Source of the DNA: Deltaproteobacteria bacterium GWF2_42_12 | Lineage (GTDB): Bacteria > Desulfobacterota > GWC2-55-46 > UBA9637 | Direction of reading: 5' to 3' | Length of the DNA stretch: 38,144 nt | NCBI GenBank assembly: GCA_001797665.1 | Contig: MGQA01000110.1 | Coordinates: 6,157-44,300 of the forward strand | Part shown: one piece after another, positions 16,015 to 23,529 of the stretch | Layout of the letters: every line of letters begins with the position of its first letter | Numbering within the stretch: position 1 is the stretch's first letter | Notes under the pieces: model-generated | The model's database searches: none | What the model saw: only the letters and a program-made list of their open reading frames with translations | What the model was told of the DNA's origin: nothing | Position numbers and translations under genes: made by a program

Positions 16015-16500
16015 ATGCCAACAAGCTCGCTTATAATGTTTGAGGAAGAGTTTAAGCAGATTACTGCTATTATTGATCGCCTTTTGAAAGATGCTAATGC
16101 AAAGCTTGTATTTCTTGTAGATAAGGATGGACAACTGATTGCATCAAGCGGCGACACAAGAGATTTGGATACAACTTCCCTCGCTTCTTTAACGGCAGGC
16201 AATATCGCTGCTACAGGAGGGCTTGCAAAACTTTTAGGCGAGAAGGAGTTTTCAATACTCTTTCACGAAGGCGAGAAGGACAATATTCATATTTCTATTG
16301 TAGGGCAGCGAGTTATACTGGTTGTCATTTTTGATAATAGGTCATCCCTTGGTTTGGTAAGGCTTAGGGTTAAGAAGGCAAGTGAAGAACTCAACACAAT
16401 AATAAAAAAGCTTCTGCATAGGGTGGAGGCGAAGCCATCTGCCGAGGAGAACCTTCTTGCAGAGATTAGCGATGCTGATATAGATAAATTGTTTCATTAA
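16015..16500 (+). CDS. mglB: MglB-like Roadblock/LC7 protein
   Basis: 161 residues with one Roadblock/LC7 domain: LVFLVDKDGQLIASSGDTRDL, then SLTAGNIAATGGLAKLLGE, and IHISIVGQRVILVVIFDN. A charged C-terminal tail follows. In Myxococcus and relatives MglB is the GTPase-activating partner of MglA and sets cell polarity and motility. Pairing with the MglA gene 12 bases downstream supports the call. Start at ATG 16015; an alternative at ATG 16036 (MFEEEFKQ) has no better ribosome site. It is about the usual length (about 160). Confidence 0.88.
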   Translation: MPTSSLIMFEEEFKQITAIIDRLLKDANAKLVFLVDKDGQLIASSGDTRDLDTTSLASLTAGNIAATGGLAKLLGEKEFSILFHEGEKDNIHISIVGQRVILVVIFDNRSSLGLVRLRVKKASEELNTIIKKLLHRVEAKPSAEENLLAEISDADIDKLFH

Positions 16501-16512
16501 GGACTTGAGCGG

Positions 16513-17100
16513 ATGTCTTTTATAAACTATTCATCCAGAGAAATCAACTGCAAGATTGTCTATTATGGTCCTGGGCTTTGCGGCAAGACCACAAATTTAC
16601 AATTTATTTACAAAAAAACCAACCCAGAGCATAGAGGCAAGATGATATCCCTTGCAACTGAGACGGAAAGGACCCTTTTCTTTGATTTTCTTCCTCTCTC
16701 TCTCGGGGACATTAAGGGTTTTAAGACAAGGTTCCATCTCTATACAGTGCCTGGCCAGATATTCTATGATGCTTCGCGAAAGCTTATCTTAAAAGGCGTG
16801 GACGGCATAGTATTTGTCGCAGATTCTCAGGTAGAGAGGATGGATGCCAATATTGAGAGCTTCGAGAATATGAAGGCGAACTTAAAAGAGCAATGTTATG
16901 ACCTTGCGAATATACCGTATATCATTCAATATAATAAAAGAGACCTTCCAAATGTGGTTCCGGTAGTAGAGATGAAGAAAGTTTTGAATGTTAGCGGTGT
17001 TCCGGATTTTGAGGCAGTTGCCGCAACAGGTCACGGTGTTTTTGAGACATTAAAGGCTGTAATAAAACTTGTGCTTATTGAGCTTAAGAAAGGAACATAA
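16513..17100 (+). CDS. mglA: MglA-like small Ras-family GTPase
   Basis: 195 residues. P-loop GPGLCGKTT at 19-27, the MglA-specific TVPGQ (78-82) in place of the eukaryotic DxxGQ, and the specificity motif NKRDLP at 141-146. The opening [28 protein letters not shown] is near-identical in style to MglA of delta-type bacteria. It cycles between GTP and GDP under MglB control and positions polar motility or secretion machinery. An intergenic hairpin downstream suggests that the mglBA unit ends here. Confidence 0.95.
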   Translation: MSFINYSSREINCKIVYYGPGLCGKTTNLQFIYKKTNPEHRGKMISLATETERTLFFDFLPLSLGDIKGFKTRFHLYTVPGQIFYDASRKLILKGVDGIVFVADSQVERMDANIESFENMKANLKEQCYDLANIPYIIQYNKRDLPNVVPVVEMKKVLNVSGVPDFEAVAATGHGVFETLKAVIKLVLIELKKGT

Positions 17101-17102
17101 TA

Positions 17103-17183
17103 ATGAATTACGATTTACGAATTACGATTTACGAATTAAAACCCCAAATCGTAAATCTAAAATCGTAAATCGAAAATTGTAAA
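17103..17183 (+). repeat. Iterated ATTTACG-word hairpin between mglA and rpsU
   Basis: GAATTACGATTTACGAATTAC words on the left are mirrored by CCAAATCGTAAATC / AAAATCGTAAATCG on the right, forming a stem of reiterated 7-9 base words. The element fills the gap before the rpsU ribosome site. It may insulate the two units. Confidence 0.6.
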
Positions 17184-17203
17184 GCGGAGGGGGTGAAAAC
17201 TTA

Positions 17204-17401
17204 ATGCCAGGTGTGAGAATAAAAGAAGGTGAATCCTTTGAGAGCGCCCTGAAGAGATTTAAAAAGCAGTGCGAGAAGGCCGGAATACTGAGCGAGGTAA
17301 GAAAGCGGGAGCATTATGACAAGCCGAGCGTAAAAAAGAAGAAGAAGGCGATAGCGGCAAGGAAAAGGGCGCTCAAGCGCGGCAGGAAACGGGAGTATTA
17401 A
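17204..17401 (+). CDS. rpsU: 30S ribosomal protein S21
   Basis: 65 residues, the normal size for S21: [25 protein letters not shown], then a highly basic, Lys/Arg-rich C terminus. The sequence GGAGGGGG at about 17186-17193 serves as a strong, somewhat distant ribosome site. Stop and the start of the next gene abut without a gap (TAAATG). The rpsU/yqeY pairing is common in many bacteria. Confidence 0.95.
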   Translation: MPGVRIKEGESFESALKRFKKQCEKAGILSEVRKREHYDKPSVKKKKKAIAARKRALKRGRKREY

Positions 17402-17869
17402 ATGTCTCTGAGAGAAGAAATTGTTAGACAGATGAACGAGGCTGCAAAGGCTGCCAAAGATGAGGCAGGTAGGCAGAGGCTTGAAACGCTGCGCAATGTT
17501 CTGGCGCAGGTAAAAAATAAGGAGATAGCGCTCATCAAGCGTTCTGAGGGCTTGAGTGATGAGGAGGTTATTTCCGTTGTCAGGACTATGATAAAGCAGT
17601 GTTTCGAGTCCATAGAGATGTTTAAAAAGGGTGGAAGAAATGATTTGGTTGATAAGACCGAGGCAGAACTAAAGATACTTAAGTCATTTCTTCCACCTGA
17701 GCTTTCAAGAGATGAAATAAAGGGTATTGTCAGCGAAGTGGTAAAAAGCCTGAACGCCTCTGGCCCTAAGGATATGGGCAGGGTCATGAAAGAGGTTATG
17801 CCAAAGGTTGCCGGAAAGGCTGATGGTAAACTCGTAAATGAGGTTGTAAGAGAGCTTCTTGGCCAGTAA
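17402..17869 (+). CDS. yqeY: GatB/YqeY domain protein
   Basis: 155 residues, the usual length for a stand-alone YqeY. It has a helical N-terminal part (LREEIVRQMNEAAKA...), the EVISVVRTMIKQCFESIEMFKKGGRNDLVDKTEAELKILKSFLP core, and the C-terminal KDMGRVMKEVMPKVAGKADGKLVNEVVRELL, all typical of the GatB/YqeY tail fold that binds tRNA-like structures in GatCAB. The stand-alone function is not well defined. It begins directly after rpsU, so it is translated from the same mRNA. The -ELKILKSFLPPELS- motif is characteristic. Confidence 0.93.
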   Translation: MSLREEIVRQMNEAAKAAKDEAGRQRLETLRNVLAQVKNKEIALIKRSEGLSDEEVISVVRTMIKQCFESIEMFKKGGRNDLVDKTEAELKILKSFLPPELSRDEIKGIVSEVVKSLNASGPKDMGRVMKEVMPKVAGKADGKLVNEVVRELLGQ

Positions 17870-17878
17870 GGCTTGAAT

Positions 17879-17954
17879 ATGGAGCAAGGCAACCGTGTTG
17901 CCTGTTATCGCCATGATTAGGACGCCGACACGGTCGGCTTGCTCCGTATTTTTT
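17879..17954 (+). terminator. Long hairpin with T6 tail between yqeY and the NIF3-like gene
   Basis: GGAGCAAGGCAACCGTGTTG on the left faces CACGGTCGGCTTGCTCC on the right, an imperfect stem of about 20 pairs, followed by TATTTTTTG (T6 at 17949-17954). Each arm is itself a perfect small hairpin: GGCAAC-CGT-GTTGCC and GCCGAC-ACG-GTCGGC, with loops complementary to each other. The T-tail touches the ribosome site (GAGGGA) of the next gene, so it could terminate or attenuate. Confidence 0.65.
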
Positions 17955-17964
17955 GAGGGATAAA

Positions 17965-18918
17965 ATGAAGATAAAAGATATCTATACAAAGGCTGTTCAA
18001 TGCGGTATAGAACTTGACCCACGCGGCAAGTCTGAGGTCGAGGCTGAGCTTAAAAGGGCTAAAAAGGATTTTGACGAGCTGAAAGAAGACAAGAAAAAAG
18101 AATTTGATAAAGAGAAGCTAATAAACCCCTATGCGGATACCCGTATATTATATGGAGACCCTGATAGAGATGTAAAAGTTGTTTTTGTCGGTATTGATAT
18201 GGAGGTTGGCGAAGTTCTCCTTGCTGACAGACTGACGGGCAAGGGCAAATCTATTGACCTGGTAATTTCTCACCATCCAGAGGGAAGGGCTATGGCAGCT
18301 CTTTATGAGGTTATGGATATGCAAGCAGGCATTCTCCTGAAATATGGTGTTCCCATTAATGTCGCCGAAGATATCATGTCTGAGCGGATAAAAGAGGTTG
18401 AGCGAAGGCTTCTCCCGATCAATCACACCAGGGCAGTAGATGCTGCAAGGCTTCTGGAAATACCTTTTATGTGTATTCATACACCTTCAGACAATGCTGT
18501 TACGAACTATCTGCAGAAGATTTTTGATGAAAAAAGACCGGATACGGTCTCAGATGTCATTGACATCTTGAAAGGTATTCCTGAATATAAAGACGCAATA
18601 ACTGAAAAGGCAGGACCCAGGGTGATCGTGGGAGCAGAAAAGAGAAAGGCAGGAAAGATTTTTGTTGATATGACAGGCGGCACAGGCGGCAGCAAGAGTA
18701 TCTATGAAAAACTGGCAGCTGCCGGTGTTGGCACGATTGTTGGCATGCACATAAGCGAAGACCACAGGAAAGAGGCAGAAAAGCATCATGTGAATGTGGT
18801 CATTGCAGGACATATGAGCAGTGATAATCTTGGCATGAATCTGCTTCTGGATGATATACTGAAGGATGTAGAAGTTATTGCAGCATCTGGTTTTAGAAGG
18901 TTCAGCAGAAAGAATTAG
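17965..18918 (+). CDS. NIF3-like family protein (putative metal-binding)
   Basis: About 317 residues. Family signatures are seen: the metal-ligand region LVISHHPEG, the MDMQAGILLKYGVPINVAEDIMSERIKEVERR linker, and the C-terminal VGTIVGMHISEDHRKEAEKHHVNVVIAGHMSSDNLGMNLLLD, which carries the conserved His and Asp/Glu residues of NIF3. NIF3 proteins are di-metal proteins of unclear reaction. I set the start at ATG 17965, which has GAGGGA (17955-17960) directly upstream; a TTG at 17953 would add four residues and lie in the terminator tail. A coiled N-terminal stretch (EAELKRAKKDFDELKEDKKK) is longer than in the short NIF3 forms. Confidence is high for family, low for function. Confidence 0.85.
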   Translation: MKIKDIYTKAVQCGIELDPRGKSEVEAELKRAKKDFDELKEDKKKEFDKEKLINPYADTRILYGDPDRDVKVVFVGIDMEVGEVLLADRLTGKGKSIDLVISHHPEGRAMAALYEVMDMQAGILLKYGVPINVAEDIMSERIKEVERRLLPINHTRAVDAARLLEIPFMCIHTPSDNAVTNYLQKIFDEKRPDTVSDVIDILKGIPEYKDAITEKAGPRVIVGAEKRKAGKIFVDMTGGTGGSKSIYEKLAAAGVGTIVGMHISEDHRKEAEKHHVNVVIAGHMSSDNLGMNLLLDDILKDVEVIAASGFRRFSRKN

Positions 18919-18957
18919 GTTTTACAATCCCCTCCATTTGCAGTAAAAAATCCTGCT

Positions 18958-19101
18958 ATGTATAAACCACCACACCAAAATCTTTGGTGTGTGGATAAAA
19001 AGAACATCCTCCTTACCGGCCGTCCGAGAATCGGTAAATCAATCCTTCTTTTACGCATAATTGAGACAAAAACTTGCAAGTTTCTTTTTTTATGCTATTA
19101 A
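18958..19101 (+). pseudogene. Remnant of a P-loop NTPase (THEP1-like), truncated
   Basis: A short frame from ATG 18958 to TAA 19099-19101 gives 47 residues: MYKPPHQNLWCVDKKNILLTG, then RPRIGKSILLLRI and an abrupt stop. The N-terminal Walker A pattern GxPxxGK(S/T) with preceding NILLTG matches the start of THEP1-type NTPases, but the rest of the domain (about 130 residues) is missing. A 9-bp hairpin, CACACCAAA / TTTGGTGTG, lies at 18971-18991 inside it. It is best read as a decayed gene or repeat-associated fragment. Homology is inferred from the P-loop context only. Confidence 0.45.
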
Positions 19102-19134
19102 TTACAATTGTTTATAGCAATAATCTCACTCCTT

Positions 19135-19217
19135 ACCCCGTTAGAAGTTTTCTTGTCCGATGGTTTCTTGTTGGTTGATTTTTTTATTACTTTCCCTATG
19201 TGGACTTCTAACGGGGT
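19135..19217 (+). repeat. Fold-back element with 14-bp perfect inverted repeat
   Basis: ACCCCGTTAGAAGT (19135-19148) is exactly inverted at 19204-19217, with a 55-base T-rich loop. It stands in the 359-base stretch without an intact gene between the NIF3-like and sensor genes. The rest of that stretch holds the P-loop remnant (18958-19101) and a 60-base leader with AAGGAGG before the sensor ATG at 19278. No transposase is present. Likely a MITE-like repeat. Confidence 0.6.
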
Positions 19218-19277
19218 TTACAGGGTAAAGCGAGCCGGTGAGCAGACGTTGCTTTCTTTCACAAGGAGGGATATCTT

Positions 19278-22200
19278 ATGTCCTTTCGGATCCGCACAAA
19301 ACTCACCATTGCATTTTTTGGAATAATATTCCCATTCCTTATCATTGCCGGCATTATAACAGTCCATAATGTAAATAATATCAGCAAGTTTGCTCTTAAG
19401 GCTGAGGCAATATCAGAAGAGATGCATTCTGTTATGTCCCTTCAGATTGCATTGGATAGAGCCCTTATGCCCGGGAATGACTACATCATTACAGGTGATA
19501 AAAAATATATTGATGAGTTTAATAATACATCAAAAAATGTAGAGGCATTGATTGAGAAAGCAGAAGATGCATTGATTAGATTAAAGGGCATTGATACTCC
19601 CGAAGTAAAGGATGAGATGGAGATTTTTAATGATGTAAAGAGTGCGTGGCAGCATATTAAAGAAATCTCATTAAAGATATTTGCAATCCAGAACCCGGTT
19701 GGCAGCGAAGAGGCTGCAACACTCATGGAGGAGATGGACTACAAATGGAGTTATCCTGCGATAGAGAAACTTGACAGACACCATGAGATAGACAGAAAAG
19801 AGCACGAGGAGGCGATAGAAAAAGTGAATAGGGCATGGAAGATGTCATGGATAATTATGATTTCAGGCGCTATGCTTCTCATAGCGTTTGGTACATCCTT
19901 TGCCGCTTTTTATTCAAGGATGTTTACAAAACCAATAGAAATCATTCACAATGGTGCAGATGCCATAGCCAGCGGCGATTTTAAGGCAAGGCTTGATATA
20001 AAAACAGGTGATGAACTCCAGCAGCTTGCCAACGCCATGAACGAGATGGCAGCGCAGTTGGACAGCTTTTATTCCAATTTGCAGGGTATGCAGGGTATGG
20101 TTGATGAAAGGACGAGGGAGGTTCAGGAGAGAGAGGAGAAGTTCCGGCTATTTTTTAACAGCGGGAACGATGCTGTCTTTGTCCACACGATAGGGGCCGA
20201 CGGCAAGCCCGGTAATTTTATTGAGGTCAACGAAGTTGCCTGTAAGAGACTTGGTTATGCGAGTGAGGAACTGCTCAATATGTCGCCCTATGATATTGAT
20301 GCCTCTGATATGGTGGAAAAACGCGAAGTAGTGTTAAAAGGCTTCATTGCAAACGGACAGGCCCTCTTTGAGATGGTTCATGTTGCAAAGGACGGCACAA
20401 GGATACCCGTAGAGATTAATGTCAGACTTTTTAATCTTATGGGGAGACCGATGGTCATATCTTTTGCCCGCGACATTGCAGAACGGAAAAAAGCAGAAGA
20501 GGCATTGCGGCAAAGCAGGGCGCTCTATCTAAATACGTTAGAGAGTATGATGGAAGGCTGCCAGATTATTGATTTTGATTGGCGCTATATTTACGTCAAT
20601 GACGCTGTTGCCAGACATGGTCGCAAAGCAAAAGAGGATTTAATCGGGCGTAAAATGATTGAATTATACCCTGGCATTGAAAATACAGAGATGTTTGCAG
20701 CTTTACGGCGCTGCATGGATGAGCGCGCTCCGCAACGCATTAACAATGAATTTATCTATCCTGATGGAAGCAAAAGGTGGTTTGAGCTTAGTATTCAGCC
20801 TGTGCCTGACGGCATTTTCATACTTTCTATTGACATCACCGAGCGCAAACAGGCGGAGGAAATGGTGAAAGAGTCAGAAGAAAAGTACAGGAGGCTGATC
20901 GAAAACCTTAAAGAAAGATATTTCTTTTACTCGCATGCTGCCGACGGCGTATTCACATATGTGAGCCCGTCCGTAACCAATATCCTTGGTTACGCGCAGG
21001 AAGAGTTCCTTACTCACTATAGCGAATATCTCACGGACAACCCAGTCAACAAAGACGTGGTCTACCATACGGAGTTAAGCATAAAAGGGATACCCCAGCC
21101 TCCTTATCTGGTCGAGATATTTCATAAAGATAGAACCACCCGGTGGCTGGAGATAACTGAAGTGCCGGTAGTTAACAAGAAAGGAAAGGTTATTGCGGTG
21201 GAGGGGGTTGCCTGCGATATCACTGAGAAGAAGAAGGCGGAAGAACGGCAGAAGGCCCTCTATGAATTCAGCCAGAGGATTGTTTCTAACCTTGACCTTG
21301 ATTCCAGAGTAAAATCCGTTTGTCAGACGATATCTGAGATGGGTTTCAAAATGTCCTGGATAGGCATTTTAAAGATGGATACAAAGGATGTTATCCCTAT
21401 GGCCCACGGCGGTTTCGAGGAAGGTTATCTTTCTTCAATAAAAGTAAAGTTCGATGATTCTCCTCAGGGACAAGGCCCAACGGGAAGGGCCATAAAAAAC
21501 AAGAGGCCTGAGGTGCAGGAGCATATCCAGACAGACCCAAGGTATGTGCCGTGGAGGGAGGCCGCTACCAAGAGGGGATATAAATCATCAGCGGCCTTCC
21601 CCATCATAGATGATGATAAGGTCATAGCCGTCTTAAATGTCTATAACACAGCGGAAGAATTTCCTCCACGGGATTTGGAGTTCCTGCAGACATTTGCGAA
21701 TCAGGCGGCCGCCTACATAAGAAATGCCAGGCTGTTTGAGGAGGTGAAGAAATCATCGGAGAGGATCAAGGAAGAGATGGAGGCAACGACCCATCTTCTG
21801 ATGATTGCGGAGGCGACTGCCAAGACAACAGATATAGATAAACTCATGGGGCAGGTCATGCAGTGCGGTCATAAGATTATGGGGTGTGATGTGTGTCTCT
21901 CATACCTGTGGGATAAAGAGGCAAGGGTTTTTAGACCTGCACAGTGTTATGGTTTGGCGCGTGAGTTCATTCCAATCTTCAGGACAGAGCTATTGGATGA
22001 GAAGATAGAGTTTGTGAGAAAGATAGTAGAGGGGAAGGAGGCGGCGATAATTTCTCAACCTCTTAGCCCCTCAACTTCTGCATTTTCCTGGCTTCCAGAC
22101 ATAAACACCCTCGCCGTCATCCCGCTTATCGGCAAAACACAATATCTCGGTCTGATTATCGGCACATATTTGGGGACAGATTTCAAATCTGTCCCCAGTT

Positions 22201-22778
22201 TTACAGACAGAGACAAAAAGGTTATGCAGGGCATTTCACATCAGGTCTCTACAGCCCTTGAGGAAGCGAGGCTTTATAAAGAGACGGTCAACAAGTCAAT
22301 GGAACTATCCCATAAGATTGAAACCATTCAGGTCATGCACGAGATAGACAGGAGCATCCTTTCAACATTGGAGGCAGAAGATATACTTGAAACCGTTACA
22401 AGGCTGATTTCAAAGGTAATATCGTGCGACAGGGCAACGATTGTCCTTGTTGACAATGAAAGACAGGGATTTATCTATAAGGCAGGGTTTGGCGTCCCCT
22501 TTATTCAAAAAGGGCAACTTGTGCCGTTTAAAGATACATCTGCTGCAGAAGTAGTGGTAAAGGAAGGGAGAATCAACCACATATCTAATCTTGCAGAGGT
22601 TAAGGGACTCTTACCAGTGGAAGAGAAATTCTTGAAACACGGCTTCTTATCCCACATAAGGCTTCCATTGCTCGTGAAAGGAGAGATTTACGGCTTGTTG
22701 ACTGTGGGGGAGCAAAAAGGCCGTCAGCGTGGACGCCTGAAGACCTTTCAACATTGGAAAAGATTGCATCTCAGATAG
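19278..22778 (+). CDS. Large HAMP-PAS-PAS-PAS-GAF-GAF-GAF sensor, frameshifted before its HD-GYP domain
   Basis: 1166 residues as read. Membrane helix 8-29, an extracytoplasmic four-helix sensor at about 30-188, second helix about 189-211, HAMP about 213-268. PAS domains lie at about 285-405, 413-530 and 540-655 (each ends in D(I)xERKxAEE-type linkers), and GAF domains at about 660-810, 835-1000 and 1010-1166. No kinase domain is present. Reading leaves the GAF frame near 22714-22718, where the A5 run (...GEQ KGRQRG...) gives a false C terminus and a stop at 22776-22778. A one-base correction joins it to the next frame (KRPSAWTPEDLS) and hence to HD-GYP. GAF2 contains a repeat-derived peptide, GTDFKSVPS, at 966-974. 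Start ATG 19278 has AAGGAGG. A c-di-GMP phosphodiesterase output is likely for the intact gene. Confidence 0.85.
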   Translation: MSFRIRTKLTIAFFGIIFPFLIIAGIITVHNVNNISKFALKAEAISEEMHSVMSLQIALDRALMPGNDYIITGDKKYIDEFNNTSKNVEALIEKAEDALIRLKGIDTPEVKDEMEIFNDVKSAWQHIKEISLKIFAIQNPVGSEEAATLMEEMDYKWSYPAIEKLDRHHEIDRKEHEEAIEKVNRAWKMSWIIMISGAMLLIAFGTSFAAFYSRMFTKPIEIIHNGADAIASGDFKARLDIKTGDELQQLANAMNEMAAQLDSFYSNLQGMQGMVDERTREVQEREEKFRLFFNSGNDAVFVHTIGADGKPGNFIEVNEVACKRLGYASEELLNMSPYDIDASDMVEKREVVLKGFIANGQALFEMVHVAKDGTRIPVEINVRLFNLMGRPMVISFARDIAERKKAEEALRQSRALYLNTLESMMEGCQIIDFDWRYIYVNDAVARHGRKAKEDLIGRKMIELYPGIENTEMFAALRRCMDERAPQRINNEFIYPDGSKRWFELSIQPVPDGIFILSIDITERKQAEEMVKESEEKYRRLIENLKERYFFYSHAADGVFTYVSPSVTNILGYAQEEFLTHYSEYLTDNPVNKDVVYHTELSIKGIPQPPYLVEIFHKDRTTRWLEITEVPVVNKKGKVIAVEGVACDITEKKKAEERQKALYEFSQRIVSNLDLDSRVKSVCQTISEMGFKMSWIGILKMDTKDVIPMAHGGFEEGYLSSIKVKFDDSPQGQGPTGRAIKNKRPEVQEHIQTDPRYVPWREAATKRGYKSSAAFPIIDDDKVIAVLNVYNTAEEFPPRDLEFLQTFANQAAAYIRNARLFEEVKKSSERIKEEMEATTHLLMIAEATAKTTDIDKLMGQVMQCGHKIMGCDVCLSYLWDKEARVFRPAQCYGLAREFIPIFRTELLDEKIEFVRKIVEGKEAAIISQPLSPSTSAFSWLPDINTLAVIPLIGKTQYLGLIIGTYLGTDFKSVPSFTDRDKKVMQGISHQVSTALEEARLYKETVNKSMELSHKIETIQVMHEIDRSILSTLEAEDILETVTRLISKVISCDRATIVLVDNERQGFIYKAGFGVPFIQKGQLVPFKDTSAAEVVVKEGRINHISNLAEVKGLLPVEEKFLKHGFLSHIRLPLLVKGEIYGLLTVGEQKGRQRGRLKTFQHWKRLHLR
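22172..22196 (+). repeat. 25-bp perfect palindrome inside the sensor gene
   Basis: GGGGACAGATTT and AAATCTGTCCCC flank a single central C. In the reading frame it encodes GTDFKSVP between the GAF2 strand LIIGTYL and the helix SFTDRDKKVMQG, where GAF domains normally have only a short loop. It looks like a palindromic repeat inserted in frame. Confidence 0.7.
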
Positions 22779-23377
22779 GCGTTGCATTGGAAAATGCGAG
22801 GCTTATTACAGACCTTGAAGAGCTTTTCTTAAACACAATCAAGACCCTTTCATCTGCTATAGATGCCAAGTCGCCATGGACGAGGGGGCATTCTGAAAGG
22901 GTGACAGGATATGCCTTATCAATTGCCAGAGAGATGAAGTTTGATGAAAAGGGGTTGAAGGATATGGAGATTGCAGGGCTCCTTCACGATATAGGAAAGC
23001 TTGCTACTTATGAAGCAATCCTTGATAAGCCGGGAAGGCTTAATGACGATGAATTGAAGCTCATGAGGATGCATCCTGGAAAAGGCGCTGAAATACTTGC
23101 GCCTATAAAACAACTTAAGCATATAATCCCTGCAATAAAATACCACCACGAATTTTATGACGGCAAAGGCTATCCTGAAGGATTGAAGGGCGCGGCAATT
23201 CCTCTGTCTGCAAGGATAATGGCTGTTGCCGATACTGTGGACGCAATGGGCGCTGACAGGCCATACAGGAAGGGGAGGACTATGGATGTCATCAGTGCAG
23301 AGCTTAAGAGATGTTCAGGCACACAGTTTGACCCAAATATGGTGGAGACGTTTTTGAAAATCAGCGGCGAGAGGTGA
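22754..23377 (+). CDS. HD-GYP domain, detached C-terminal end of the sensor gene
   Basis: 207 residues from TTG 22754 (no ribosome site; the open frame extends upstream to about 22718). It begins with the last helix of a GAF domain (EKIASQIGVALENARL) and then has a complete HD-GYP: H46 (RGHSERV), H78-D79 (LLHDIGKL), H107, H131-H132, G139-Y140-P141, ending DAMGADRPYRK. Because it starts mid-GAF, overlaps the upstream frame by 25 bases and lacks its own start signal, it is best seen as the 3' part of one gene of about 1,366 codons, interrupted by one missing base. If frameshifted for real, the phosphodiesterase is probably not made in normal amount. The alternative is a sequence error in the A5 run at 22714-22718. 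Confidence 0.85.
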   Translation: MEKIASQIGVALENARLITDLEELFLNTIKTLSSAIDAKSPWTRGHSERVTGYALSIAREMKFDEKGLKDMEIAGLLHDIGKLATYEAILDKPGRLNDDELKLMRMHPGKGAEILAPIKQLKHIIPAIKYHHEFYDGKGYPEGLKGAAIPLSARIMAVADTVDAMGADRPYRKGRTMDVISAELKRCSGTQFDPNMVETFLKISGER

Positions 23378-23459
23378 TAGGCAATAGGCGGGAGGCTAAA
23401 GGTGAGGGAGGTGGATAGCTGGCGAGAGGGCATATAAAAACATTAAAAAAATATTGCGG

Positions 23460-23487
23460 TTGAATTAAAAATAAGATACTTTATAGC
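23460..23487 (+). promoter_or_regulatory. Possible sigma-70-type promoter of ppdK
   Basis: TTGAAT (23460-23465), 16 bases, TATAGC (23482-23487) in an AT-rich 150-base gap. The -10 is one mismatch and the -35 two mismatches from consensus. In such AT-rich DNA the match is weak evidence. The gap also contains, at 23378-23430, a Pu-rich stretch with reiterated GGCAATAGGCGGGAGG-type words. Confidence 0.25.
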
Positions 23488-23529
23488 GGTTACATAAAAT
23501 ACGATACTACCCATTTTGGAGTTTGAATA

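Noticed and set aside
19108-19326. 72-codon frame on the + strand before the sensor
   Set aside because: It runs through the 14-bp fold-back repeat and into the sensor start; no homology-like pattern and no ribosome site.
22714-22724. Programmed -1 frameshift in the sensor gene
   Set aside because: The run has only five A and the zero-frame codons CAA AAA do not give the standard slippery heptamer; deletion or read error is simpler. Kept open as a check in the findings.
19278-22778. Histidine kinase
   Set aside because: PAS and GAF domains suggest one at first sight, but there is no H-box or HATPase; the frame leads to HD-GYP instead.
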